Shown: positions 1 through 6,169 of the stretch, piece after piece
How the letters are laid out: each line of letters starts with the position of its first letter
Numbering within the stretch: position 1 is the stretch's first letter
NCBI GenBank assembly: GCA_016927125.1
Contig: JAFGNG010000265.1
Span: forward strand, 1 to 6,749
Length of the DNA: 6,749 bases
DNA from: Planctomycetota bacterium
GTDB taxonomy: Bacteria > Planctomycetota > SZUA-567 > JAFGNG01
Direction: 5' to 3'
Program-made: the position numbers and the translations under genes
The notes under the pieces: generated by a model
Database searches by the model: none
Seen by the model: only the letters and a program-made list of their open reading frames with translations
Told to the model about the DNA's origin: nothing

Positions 1-2
1 GG

Positions 3-131
3 CAGGGCGAGCTGCATCTTGTATTTAAAATTGCTGGAACCAGTCCTAGGGTCGGTCAAATTGATTATTACCGTCAGATTTGGAGATATATTTTTATGCA
101 ATCGATAAACAGGAGAAGCAATGATGAATAA
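3..131 (+). CDS. Possible 3' end of an unidentified upstream gene
   Basis: One frame is open from the window edge to a TAA at 129-131. It would encode about 42 residues, including the stretch GQIDYYRQIWRYIF, which looks protein-like. It would overlap the start of the first SPFH gene by 11 bases, a common arrangement for co-transcribed genes. Against it, a second frame is also open for most of this stretch (to a stop at 106-108), and the last codons include several rare AGG/AGA arginine codons, as non-coding sequence might. I recognise no family, and the piece could be chance. The upstream sequence would decide. Confidence 0.2.
   Translation, partial: QGELHLVFKIAGTSPRVGQIDYYRQIWRYIFMQSINRRSNDE
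111..116 (+). promoter_or_regulatory. Ribosome binding site of the first SPFH gene
   Basis: AGGAGA lies 4 nt before the ATG at 121 and 7 nt before the second ATG at 124. The spacing slightly favours 124, so the true protein may begin at the second Met. The difference is one residue. Confidence 0.7.
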
Positions 132-1665
132 TTTTTTCTTCGATGATCAGGCGCAGCCCTCTTCGCAAAAGAAAAAGGTCAGGCTTAACCAAACAGGCAT
201 GGTGGCCGCGGCTTTTCTGCTTCTCTGCGTGGCATCGGTTGGCGTCGCCGTCTTCGTGTGGTCTTTCTGCCGCATCGAGCCCCGCGCCGACCAGGTTGCG
301 GTCCTGATCAGGAAAACCGGCAACGACTTGCCTTCGGGGCAGATCATCGCCACCTCGCCCGAGCAAAAGGGCATCCAGTTGGAACTGCTCGCCGAAGGCC
401 GGTACTTCCGCAACCCTTACACTTGGAGTTGGGAAATCGCCAGGGTTGTTGACATTCCGGCGGGTAAACTCGGCATTGTCACGCGTCTCTTTGGCGAGGA
501 CTTGCCGCAGGGCGAAGTCATTGCCCGCGTCGGCACCAAGGGCATCCAGTCGGAAGTTCTGCGCCCCGGCAAGTACCGCATTAACCCCTACGCCTATAAT
601 GTGCAATTGTTCGATGCGACCACCATCCAACCCGGCCGCGTCGGGGTGGTGACCTCGCTTACCGGCACGGACGTGCTGAATTCCTCCTTGCCGACGGAAA
701 AGGTCAACAGCTTCCTCGTGGACAAGGAGATGAAGGGCGTAATCGCCGAGGTGCTTGATCCCGGCACTTATTATCTGCACCCGTATATGTATAACGTCGT
801 CGAAGTGAACCTGCAAAGCCAGCGTTTTGAACTGAGCGGCATGGATGTGATCAACTTTCTCACGCTGGACGGGTTTACCGTAGATGTCGAAGGCACTATT
901 GAGTACGCCCTGCAGCGCGACCAGGCGGCGCTCCTCACCCACCGCGTGGGCGACATGGATGATATTATCAAGAAAATCATCCTGCCCCGCGCGCGCGGCT
1001 TCAGCCGCATCGAAGGCAGCAAGCATCCGGCCATCAACTTTATCGTCGGCGAGACGCGGCAGAAGTTCCAGAGCGATCTGGAAGCGCACCTGCGCGAGAA
1101 ATGCGCGTCGTGGGGCCTGGACATCAATGCTGTCCTGGTGAGTAAGATCACGGTTCCTGATGCCATTGCCAGCATCAGCCGCGACCGGGAAATGGCCGTG
1201 CAGGAATCGAAGAAGTACGACCAGCAAATCGAGCAGGCCAAGAGCAAGGCCGAACTCGTCAAGCAGGAAATGCTCGCCGAACAGAACAAGGAAAAGGTGC
1301 AGGCCGACACGATCCGCATCCGCTCGGTGATCAACGCCGACCAGGGTCAGGCCGTGCGCGTTATCGCCGCGCAGAAGGAACTGGAAGTCGCCAAACTCCG
1401 CCGCGAAGCCGCGGTGTTTCAGGCCGACGCCATCCGGCTGCAGGCCGAAGGCGAGCGAGACGCCATTGCCAAGCGCAACGAAGCCGAGGCCGCGGTCGTA
1501 GCCGGTAAGGTCAAAGCCTTCCGCACGGGCTCTAACCTCGCCCGGTACACGCTGTACGAAAAGATCGCCCCTCGCATCGATACGATCTTCAGCAATGACA
1601 CCGAGGACGGGCTGGGTGCTGTCTTCAAGGCCTATCTGCCGCAGGATAAGGAGGGCGTAAAATGA
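121..1665 (+). CDS. Membrane-anchored SPFH/Band-7 (flotillin/prohibitin-like) protein A with three N-terminal repeats
   Basis: A 514-residue protein. A short polar N-terminus with a KKK cluster (residues 18-20) is followed by one hydrophobic helix (about 27-49) ending in WSFCR. Positive charge before the helix predicts N-in, with the bulk in the periplasm, as in HflK/HflC (inference). Next come three tandem repeats at about 58-106, 115-165 and 172-228, each with a G-[IV]-V core and ending in a (P/E)G-x-Y/F-x-x-(N/H)P turn. An SPFH domain follows (about 229-347; note MDVINFLTLDGF), then an Ala/Glu/Lys-rich coiled coil (about 355-465) typical of the family, and a short tail. SPFH proteins form ring or cage oligomers that organise membranes and control proteases, but the role of this one is not shown by the sequence. 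The gene overlaps its paralogue downstream by four bases, so a hetero-oligomer is likely. SPFH membership is secure. The specific subfamily is not. Confidence 0.9.
   Translation: MMNNFFFDDQAQPSSQKKKVRLNQTGMVAAAFLLLCVASVGVAVFVWSFCRIEPRADQVAVLIRKTGNDLPSGQIIATSPEQKGIQLELLAEGRYFRNPYTWSWEIARVVDIPAGKLGIVTRLFGEDLPQGEVIARVGTKGIQSEVLRPGKYRINPYAYNVQLFDATTIQPGRVGVVTSLTGTDVLNSSLPTEKVNSFLVDKEMKGVIAEVLDPGTYYLHPYMYNVVEVNLQSQRFELSGMDVINFLTLDGFTVDVEGTIEYALQRDQAALLTHRVGDMDDIIKKIILPRARGFSRIEGSKHPAINFIVGETRQKFQSDLEAHLREKCASWGLDINAVLVSKITVPDAIASISRDREMAVQESKKYDQQIEQAKSKAELVKQEMLAEQNKEKVQADTIRIRSVINADQGQAVRVIAAQKELEVAKLRREAAVFQADAIRLQAEGERDAIAKRNEAEAAVVAGKVKAFRTGSNLARYTLYEKIAPRIDTIFSNDTEDGLGAVFKAYLPQDKEGVK
292..804 (+). 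repeat. Three tandem ~50-residue repeats coded within SPFH protein A
   Basis: The modules cover residues about 58-106, 115-165 and 172-228. Shared landmarks are a hydrophobic strand (VAVLI, LGIVT, VGVVT), a Gly soon after it, a KGI/KGV motif, an E-[LV]-L, and a closing turn (EGRYFRNPY, PGKYRINPY, PGTYYLHPY). The third module is about 8 residues longer before its KGV. This is protein-level repetition: the DNA has diverged too far to align easily by eye. Confidence 0.8.
1649..1654 (+). promoter_or_regulatory. Strong ribosome binding site of the second SPFH gene, inside the first gene
   Basis: A perfect AGGAGG lies 7 nt before the ATG at 1662, within the last codons of gene A. With the ATGA stop/start overlap it points to translational coupling and near-equal synthesis of the two proteins. 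Confidence 0.85.
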
Positions 1666-3383
1666 AAAACCTTTCCCGAGTTATAATTCCGCTCGTTGTA
1701 GTCGCCGTCCTGCTGGCTGGCACCTGGGGCTTATGGTTGTGGTTCTTTTGCCGTTTTTACGTAGGACCAAACCAGATGGCAGTAGTGATTTCCAAGCATG
1801 GCGACCAGTTACCGGAGGGGCAGATCCTGGCCAACGAGAACCAGAAAGGCATCCGCATAGCCGTGCTCGGTGAAGGCCGACATTTCCTTAATCCGTACCT
1901 TTATGACCACGAAATCCATTCTGTCATTACTATCGCCCCGGGACAGGTGGGGATTGTCACCTCCAAGGTCGGTGTCGATCTGCCGGAAGGGGAATTCCTG
2001 GCGGACGGGAAGCAGAAAGGCATCTGGCATAAAGTGCTGGGGCCGGGCAAATACCGCCTTAATCCTTACGGCTACAAAATTGACCCTGTCGACGCCATCA
2101 GCATTCCCATCGGTTACTGCGGCGTGATTACCTCGCTCTCCGGCGAGCAGGCCCCGCATGGCCAATTCGCCGCTGCTAATCAGAAAGGCGTGCGCGAAGA
2201 CATTCTCCAGCCCGGTCTGTATTACATCAACCCCAAGGCCTTTAAAGTCGACGTGCTGGAGATCGGCGTGAACCAGGTGTCGTTGTTAGGCAAAACCGGT
2301 GGTGAAGTCGTTACCAAGAGCCAACTGGAGTCGTCAAATGTAGCAATGGAACAACTGCAGAGGAAAGTGCTGAGCGAAACCAAGCAGAAACGCATGAATT
2401 ATATGGCCGAGCAACAGGTACAACAGCTGGCAATACCGGGGGGGCTTAACCAGAATGAACCACCTATACCACAGCAGCGCCTGCAGATGACAAATGACAA
2501 CTCCATGTCGATGATGCTGGCGCAGTTCGTGGAATTTCCCTCCCGCGACGGGTTTCAGATCAGCCTGGACATGACTGTCGAGGTGGAATTACTGCCGGAA
2601 AATATTTCCTGGATCTTCAGCCACTATGGCGATCTGCCGGCGGTAGTGGACAAGATCATCATGCCGCAGATTACCTCCATTTCGCGCAACAAAGGTTCGG
2701 AGTACCAAGCGAAGGACTTCATCATGGGCGAGGGCCGGGAAAAATTCCAGAATGAGCTTACCAAGGCTCTGGCCACCACGCTGGAACAGAAAAAGGTTAT
2801 TGTTCACAACGCCCTGATCCGCCACGTCGAAGTGCCCGGGCAGATTCTCGAGCCGATTCAGCAGGCCAGCATCGCCATTGAACAGAACTTGACCAACAAG
2901 GAAAAACAGAACACGGCCAGGAAACTCGGCGCGCTCAACACTGAACTCAGCCTGATCGAGCAGCGCCGCGAGCAGGTTGCGCAGGAAACCACTAAACTCA
3001 AGGCCGAGATCAAGGCTGACGAGGAAAAACAGGTGGCAGAGATCAGTGCTACGGCCGCGCGCACGGTGGCGGAAATCGCCAAGGAAACCACCAAGATAGA
3101 GGCCGATACTGTCCGCACGCTGGGCCAGGCGCAGGCGGATGCCATCACCTATGTTGAGGGAGAAAAGGCCAGAGGGGCGCAGTTGAAGATCGCTGCCCTC
3201 GGCGATCCCACGGCTTACAACCTGATGACATTGGCGGAAGAACTTAACGATGATGTCCGCATCAATATCGTCCACTCCGGCCCCGGCACGTTGTGGACCG
3301 ATCTCGACAGCACCCGAACCGGCAACCTCGGTGGGGCCATAATCTTGAAGGAAAAAGCTGATTCCAAGAGCAATCCGAAATAA
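1662..3383 (+). CDS. Membrane-anchored SPFH/Band-7 protein B, paralogue of protein A
   Basis: A 573-residue protein with the same plan as its upstream neighbour. One N-terminal helix (about 7-29) ends in WFFCR. Three repeats follow at about 37-85, 94-143 and 150-199, with turns EGRHFLNPY, PGKYRLNPY and PGLYYINP. The SPFH core is at about 288-395 (FPSRDGFQISLDMTVEVEL), then a long coiled coil (about 405-505) and a tail. Unlike A, it carries about 75 extra residues (roughly 208-283) rich in Gln, Asn and Met between repeat 3 and the SPFH core. This segment is probably a flexible or helical insertion facing one side of the assembly. Its start overlaps the stop of gene A (ATGA), so the two are surely one operon. 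It probably forms a mixed ring or cage with A, by analogy with HflK/HflC (inference). The substrate or partner is unknown. Confidence 0.9.
   Translation: MKNLSRVIIPLVVVAVLLAGTWGLWLWFFCRFYVGPNQMAVVISKHGDQLPEGQILANENQKGIRIAVLGEGRHFLNPYLYDHEIHSVITIAPGQVGIVTSKVGVDLPEGEFLADGKQKGIWHKVLGPGKYRLNPYGYKIDPVDAISIPIGYCGVITSLSGEQAPHGQFAAANQKGVREDILQPGLYYINPKAFKVDVLEIGVNQVSLLGKTGGEVVTKSQLESSNVAMEQLQRKVLSETKQKRMNYMAEQQVQQLAIPGGLNQNEPPIPQQRLQMTNDNSMSMMLAQFVEFPSRDGFQISLDMTVEVELLPENISWIFSHYGDLPAVVDKIIMPQITSISRNKGSEYQAKDFIMGEGREKFQNELTKALATTLEQKKVIVHNALIRHVEVPGQILEPIQQASIAIEQNLTNKEKQNTARKLGALNTELSLIEQRREQVAQETTKLKAEIKADEEKQVAEISATAARTVAEIAKETTKIEADTVRTLGQAQADAITYVEGEKARGAQLKIAALGDPTAYNLMTLAEELNDDVRINIVHSGPGTLWTDLDSTRTGNLGGAIILKEKADSKSNPK
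1770..2258 (+). repeat. Three tandem ~50-residue repeats coded within SPFH protein B
   Basis: The modules cover residues about 37-85, 94-143 and 150-199. Each has a VAV/GIV/GVI strand, a QKG[IV] motif and a closing G-x-Y/F-x-x-NP turn. All three QKG motifs are intact here, whereas in protein A they are EQKG, TKG and MKG. Module-by-module resemblance to protein A is clear. Confidence 0.8.
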
Positions 3384-3391
3384 TCGGATTG
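3371..3391 (+). terminator. Perfect stem-loop over the stop codon of SPFH gene B
   Basis: CAATCCGA (3371-3378) and TCGGATTG (3384-3391) are exact inverted repeats around a 5-nt loop, AATAA, that holds most of the TAA stop. No T-run follows, so this is not a classical intrinsic terminator. It may stabilise the mRNA 3' end or help termination with Rho. The structure is certain, the role is not. Confidence 0.45.
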
Positions 3392-3613
3392 CAGTTGTAA
3401 GGAATTACCATAACTGGAGATCCGCAAGTTAGATAAAATACGGCTGAGGACAAGAGCTCTGAGACAGCCGCCTCGCGAATCGTCTTAATAGTCGATGTTT
3501 TCTGTTTGGCAAAGGTCTGGTCAAGATCGGTGGGCTACTATCACGCCCTTATTGGTGGCAATGCCGAAGGGGGTAATAAACGGTTTTCTTTTAGACAACC
3601 TGGCTGGAACTTT

Positions 3614-3647
3614 TTGAAATTACTTTTTTATTTGAAGTAAAGTTCAA
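3614..3647. other. AT-rich stem-loop
   Basis: TTGAA (3614-3618) pairs with TTCAA (3643-3647), and TTACTT (3620-3625) pairs with AAGTAA (3635-3640). A small internal bulge separates the two stems. The T-rich stretch downstream (TTGTTTT) is weak. It might terminate read-through from the SPFH operon, but this is uncertain. Confidence 0.35.
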
Positions 3648-3680
3648 GGCTTGTTTTCACAAGTTGCAAGCAGCGAGGAT

Positions 3681-3726
3681 TTTTTTATAAAAAATAACCG
3701 GCAGGAAGACTTTATCTTCACTGCCG
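3681..3726 (-). terminator. Stem-loop, terminator-like when read on the minus strand
   Basis: CGGCAGGAAGA (3699-3709) pairs with TCTTC (3715-3719) and CTGCCG (3721-3726), with one bulged A. This gives 11 base pairs around a 5-nt loop. Read on the minus strand, it is followed by GGTTATTTTTTAT, the form of an intrinsic terminator. No minus-strand gene is visible to its right, so it may instead be an RNA or DNA structure or block antisense transcription. On the plus strand no T-run follows. Confidence 0.4.
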
Positions 3727-3728
3727 AC

Positions 3729-3746
3729 TGACTTCTCTTAAAGTCA
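3729..3746. other. Small stem-loop next to the 3699-3726 hairpin
   Basis: TGACTT (3729-3734) and AAGTCA (3741-3746) are perfect inverted repeats around a 6-nt loop. They lie just upstream of the promoter-like element at 3764-3797 and could be an operator or part of a longer folded structure. The function is unknown. Confidence 0.3.
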
Positions 3747-3763
3747 TGCCGCAACCCTATAAT

Positions 3764-3791
3764 TTCACTCTGTGGGTATTTTTGTTATAAT
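3764..3791 (+). promoter_or_regulatory. Extended -10 promoter candidate, distal to gmd
   Basis: TGTTATAAT (3783-3791) is a perfect extended -10 (TG-n-TATAAT). A moderate -35-like TTCACT (3764-3769) lies 16 nt upstream of the hexamer. Transcription would begin near 3798 and leave a leader of about 250 nt before gmd. The element overlaps a 28-bp block repeated at 6541-6568. Confidence 0.5.
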
Positions 3792-3797
3792 ACGGTG
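3770..3797 (+). repeat. 28-bp promoter-like element, copy 1
   Basis: It begins CTGTGGGTATTTTTGTTATA and includes an extended -10. It matches copy 2 (6541-6568) at 24 of 28 positions, and all four differences are A/G transitions. Flanking sequence is not conserved, which fits a functional site better than a scar of duplication. Confidence 0.65.
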
Positions 3798-3921
3798 AAA
3801 TCCAACAATTGCAGCAGGAGGTGGCTGCCAATCTTGAGGTGGCTAAAAATCGACTGCTAATCTTCAAAAGATACTTTGCATTTACGTAATATTGCTCTAT
3901 GACCCAGGCGTCAGAAATAAT

Positions 3922-3950
3922 TTGCCCGATTAGATTTGATAATGTATAAT
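3922..3950 (+). promoter_or_regulatory. gmd: Sigma-70 promoter candidate, proximal to gmd
   Basis: TTGCCC (3922-3927, 4/6 match to -35), a 17-nt spacer and a perfect TATAAT (3945-3950). Expected start is near 3957, about 95 nt before the gmd start codon. This is the best-spaced promoter in the window and the likeliest driver of gmd-fcl. Confidence 0.6.
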
Positions 3951-4016
3951 TATCAGCTAATTAGTAACGATGGCCAACTCTCAACGAGGTTTTTCGCGAC
4001 GCTTTGCCATTCTGAG

Positions 4017-4035
4017 CTTGGTGTGCCAAGTTTTC
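4017..4035 (+). promoter_or_regulatory. Small terminator-like hairpin in the gmd leader
   Basis: CTTGG (4017-4021) and CCAAG (4026-4030) form a stem with a TGTG loop, followed directly by TTTTC. It ends a few bases before the gmd Shine-Dalgarno. It could be a weak attenuator or could affect ribosome access. A five-pair stem can also arise by chance. Confidence 0.25.
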
Positions 4036-4050
4036 TATAGGGAGAGAATA

Positions 4051-5073
4051 ATGCGAACTGCTTTGATTACTGGTGTCACAGGGCAAGATGGCAGCTATCT
4101 TGTGGATTTCCTGCTTGCTAAGGATTATGTAGTCCACGGCGTTATTCGGAGAGCATCAACCTTCAATACTCAGAGGATAGATCATATATACAAGGATCCA
4201 CATAACAGCAAAGCCCGGTTTTTTTTGCATTACGGGGATCTTAGCGATGGTACTGGGTTGCGGCATATTATTGAGCGCGTACAACCGGATGAAGTCTATA
4301 ATCTGGCAGCTCAATCCCATGTGAAGGTTTCGTTCGAGCAACCCGAGTACACCGCGGATGTGGTGGCGACAGGTACGCTCCGACTATTGGAAGCACTCCG
4401 GGATTATATGCAAAATACTAAAAATAAATCACGTTTTTATCATGCCTGTTCCTCGGAAATGTATGGTAATGCACCGCCCCCCCAGAGCGAAACTACACCC
4501 TTTGCACCGCGCAGCCCTTATGCTGTCAGCAAATTGGCGGCCTACGGCTATTGTGTCAATTATCGAGAATCCTATGACATGTTTATCTGCAACGGCATTC
4601 TGTTCAATCATGAGTCACCCCGGAGGGGAGAAACCTTTGTCACCCGAAAAATTACCCGCGCCATGACCAGGATTAAATTAGGATTGCAAGATAAGCTTTA
4701 TCTCGGCAATCTGGAGGCAAAACGAGATTGGGGGTATGCAAAAGATTATGTCGAAGCTATGTGGCTGATGCTGCAACAAGATAAGTGTGCTGATTATGTC
4801 ATTTCAACCGATGCAACCTATTCGGTTAAGGATTTTTTGAACCAGGTGGCGAAACAACTGGAATTAGATTGGGAGAAATATGTTGAAATCGACCCCCGCT
4901 ATTTCCGGCCGACGGAGGTTAATTGCTTGCTTGGCGATTCGTCCAAGGCCCGCGAGGAGTTGGGCTGGAAGGTGAAAACAAGTTTTAACGAGTTGGTAAC
5001 TATGATGGTAGAACATGACCTTGAACTGGCCCGCCAGGAACGCACCTTGCTCGATGCCGGACATATTTTATAA
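4051..5073 (+). CDS. gmd: GDP-mannose 4,6-dehydratase
   Basis: A 340-residue cytoplasmic extended short-chain dehydrogenase that turns GDP-D-mannose into GDP-4-keto-6-deoxy-D-mannose, the first step to GDP-L-fucose. The NADP-binding GVTGQDG is at residues 8-14. The active site shows SSEMYG (134-139) with Glu136, and the Tyr157-x-x-x-Lys161 pair within RSPYAVSK. Family hallmarks NHESPRRGETFVTRK (about 186-200), RDWGYAKDYV (225-234) and DPRYFRPTEV (281-290) are all present. The Thr before Ser-Glu in the E. coli enzyme is Ser134 here. The protein lacks the insertion near the C-terminal third found in E. coli Gmd, like many shorter bacterial forms. I chose ATG 4051 because of AGGGAG at 4039-4044 and because family members begin right at this point. 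An in-frame ATG at 3970 would add 27 unrelated residues. The next gene, fcl, follows after 14 nt. Confidence 0.95.
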   Translation: MRTALITGVTGQDGSYLVDFLLAKDYVVHGVIRRASTFNTQRIDHIYKDPHNSKARFFLHYGDLSDGTGLRHIIERVQPDEVYNLAAQSHVKVSFEQPEYTADVVATGTLRLLEALRDYMQNTKNKSRFYHACSSEMYGNAPPPQSETTPFAPRSPYAVSKLAAYGYCVNYRESYDMFICNGILFNHESPRRGETFVTRKITRAMTRIKLGLQDKLYLGNLEAKRDWGYAKDYVEAMWLMLQQDKCADYVISTDATYSVKDFLNQVAKQLELDWEKYVEIDPRYFRPTEVNCLLGDSSKAREELGWKVKTSFNELVTMMVEHDLELARQERTLLDAGHIL

Positions 5074-5075
5074 CC

Positions 5076-5081
5076 GGGAGG
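5076..5081 (+). promoter_or_regulatory. Ribosome binding site that fixes the TTG start of fcl
   Basis: GGGAGG lies 6 nt before TTG at 5088. No ATG or GTG at suitable distance is in frame, and the protein from TTG starts just before the NADP-binding strand, as expected for the family. Confidence 0.8.
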
Positions 5082-5087
5082 CAAATT

Positions 5088-6041
5088 TTGAATCAAGACA
5101 GTAAAATTCTTCTCGCCGGCTACACCGGTTTGGTTGGTTCGGCTATTTTGCGCAAGTTACAGGCAATGGAATACAGTCAGATTATCCGCCGGGATGTTCA
5201 AGACATTGATTTCACCAGACAGGCAGACACGGAGCAGTTTTTTGCTGAGGAAAAACCTGAATATATCTTCTTGGCCGCAGCCAAAGTCGGGGGGATTGTT
5301 GCCAACGCGAGCTTTCCGGCTGAATTTATCCGCGACAACCTGATGATTCAAAGCAATATTATTGATGCAGCCTATAAAAATGGGTGCAAAAAACTTCTGT
5401 TTTTAGGATCGTCATGCATTTACCCAAAGTTTGCTCCCCAACCTATGCCGGAGAGTTGCCTGTTGACCGGTATCTTGGAACCAACCAACGAATGGTACGC
5501 GATCGCCAAGATTGCTGGACTAAAAATGGTTCAAGCCTACCGGCGACAATATGGGTTTTCCGGCATCAGCCTGATGCCCACCAATCTTTACGGTTACAAT
5601 GATAATTTCAACCTGCGAAGTTCCCATGTCCTGCCTGCATTAATCCGGAAGTTTCATGAAGCAAAATGTAACGACTCCCAGTCGGTAACTCTCTGGGGGA
5701 GCGGAAACCCACGCCGAGAGTTCCTGTTCGTTGACGACTTGGCTGACGCGGCAGTGTATCTAATGAATAACTATGACGGCGAAGAAATTGTCAATGTAGG
5801 CGTTGGTAAAGATATAACTATTTTAGAGCTTGCGGAAAAAATCGCGGCTATTGTTGGCTGCAAAGCCAAAATTGAGTTTGATTCTTCTCAGCCAGATGGC
5901 ACACCACAAAAGCTTCTTGATGTCACTTTTTTATCTAAGCTCGGGTGGCAAGCTAAAACCTCTTTGGATGAAGGCTTGCGTAAAACCTACAAGTGGTATT
6001 GTGAGCACGAGGCAGAATTGCTGAACAAAGAAAAGTTTTAA
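5088..6041 (+). CDS. fcl: GDP-L-fucose synthase (3,5-epimerase/4-reductase)
   Basis: A 317-residue cytoplasmic enzyme that takes the Gmd product, epimerises it at C3 and C5, and reduces it with NADPH to GDP-L-fucose. The nucleotide-binding GYTGLVG is at 11-17. The catalytic residues known from E. coli Fcl are all present, shifted by one: Ser108 and Cys110 in GSSCIYPK, Tyr137 and Lys141 in NEWYAIAK, and His180 in RSSHVLPAL. KVGGI (66-70), PTNLYG (164-169) and RREFLFVDDLA (209-219) are further family signatures. The length is normal for the family. The start codon is TTG with a good Shine-Dalgarno. With gmd it forms a two-gene sugar-nucleotide cassette, and the product is likely a fucosyl donor for a surface or secreted polysaccharide. 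No glycosyltransferase lies in the window. No clear intrinsic terminator follows. Confidence 0.95.
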   Translation: MNQDSKILLAGYTGLVGSAILRKLQAMEYSQIIRRDVQDIDFTRQADTEQFFAEEKPEYIFLAAAKVGGIVANASFPAEFIRDNLMIQSNIIDAAYKNGCKKLLFLGSSCIYPKFAPQPMPESCLLTGILEPTNEWYAIAKIAGLKMVQAYRRQYGFSGISLMPTNLYGYNDNFNLRSSHVLPALIRKFHEAKCNDSQSVTLWGSGNPRREFLFVDDLADAAVYLMNNYDGEEIVNVGVGKDITILELAEKIAAIVGCKAKIEFDSSQPDGTPQKLLDVTFLSKLGWQAKTSLDEGLRKTYKWYCEHEAELLNKEKF

Positions 6042-6169
6042 CATTTACTAACCCACATCTGGGAACATGCGTCGCAACAATGCGTGAGATATTTACACTA
6101 GTCAGCAAATAACAAGGACCAATATCTGGCCAAAGCATTGACTCCCTCTCACTCCGAGTGGTATCGTTT

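Larger units (their letters stand above)
3392..4050. other. Intergenic region with several stem-loops and gmd promoters; no convincing gene
   Basis: About 660 bases, AT-rich in the middle, separate the SPFH operon from gmd. I found no open frame with a credible start and ribosome binding site. It holds several inverted repeats, given separately where strong. Weaker ones are CGGCTG/CAGCCG (3441-3446 with 3465-3470) and CCCTT/AAGGG (3546-3550 with 3567-3571) enclosing GGC-AAT-GCC. I could not match any of it to a known riboswitch or small RNA. Confidence 0.6.

Noticed and set aside
61..92. Possible sigma-70 promoter (TTGATT, then TATATT) before SPFH gene A
   Set aside because: The spacing is about 20 nt for the best -10, too long for a confident call, and the region may be the end of an upstream gene.
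94..1227. 377-codon open frame on the minus strand opposite SPFH gene A
   Set aside because: It lies wholly over a clear SPFH gene whose G/C-rich third positions keep the opposite frame open. Its protein has no recognisable motifs.
3480..3600. c-di-GMP or other riboswitch in the gap before gmd
   Set aside because: Some GC-rich pairing is present, but I could not match the conserved core of any riboswitch class I know, and it lies upstream of both promoter candidates.
3970..4050. 27-residue N-terminal extension of Gmd from ATG 3970
   Set aside because: No Shine-Dalgarno precedes ATG 3970 and the residues do not resemble Gmd. AGGGAG before ATG 4051 and the family start agree with the shorter form.
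6052..6063. Terminator of gmd-fcl at CCCA-CATC-TGGG
   Set aside because: Only four base pairs and no T-run.
6138..6167. Promoter TTGACT ... TATCGT after fcl
   Set aside because: Good -35 but weak -10, and no plus-strand gene follows to be served.
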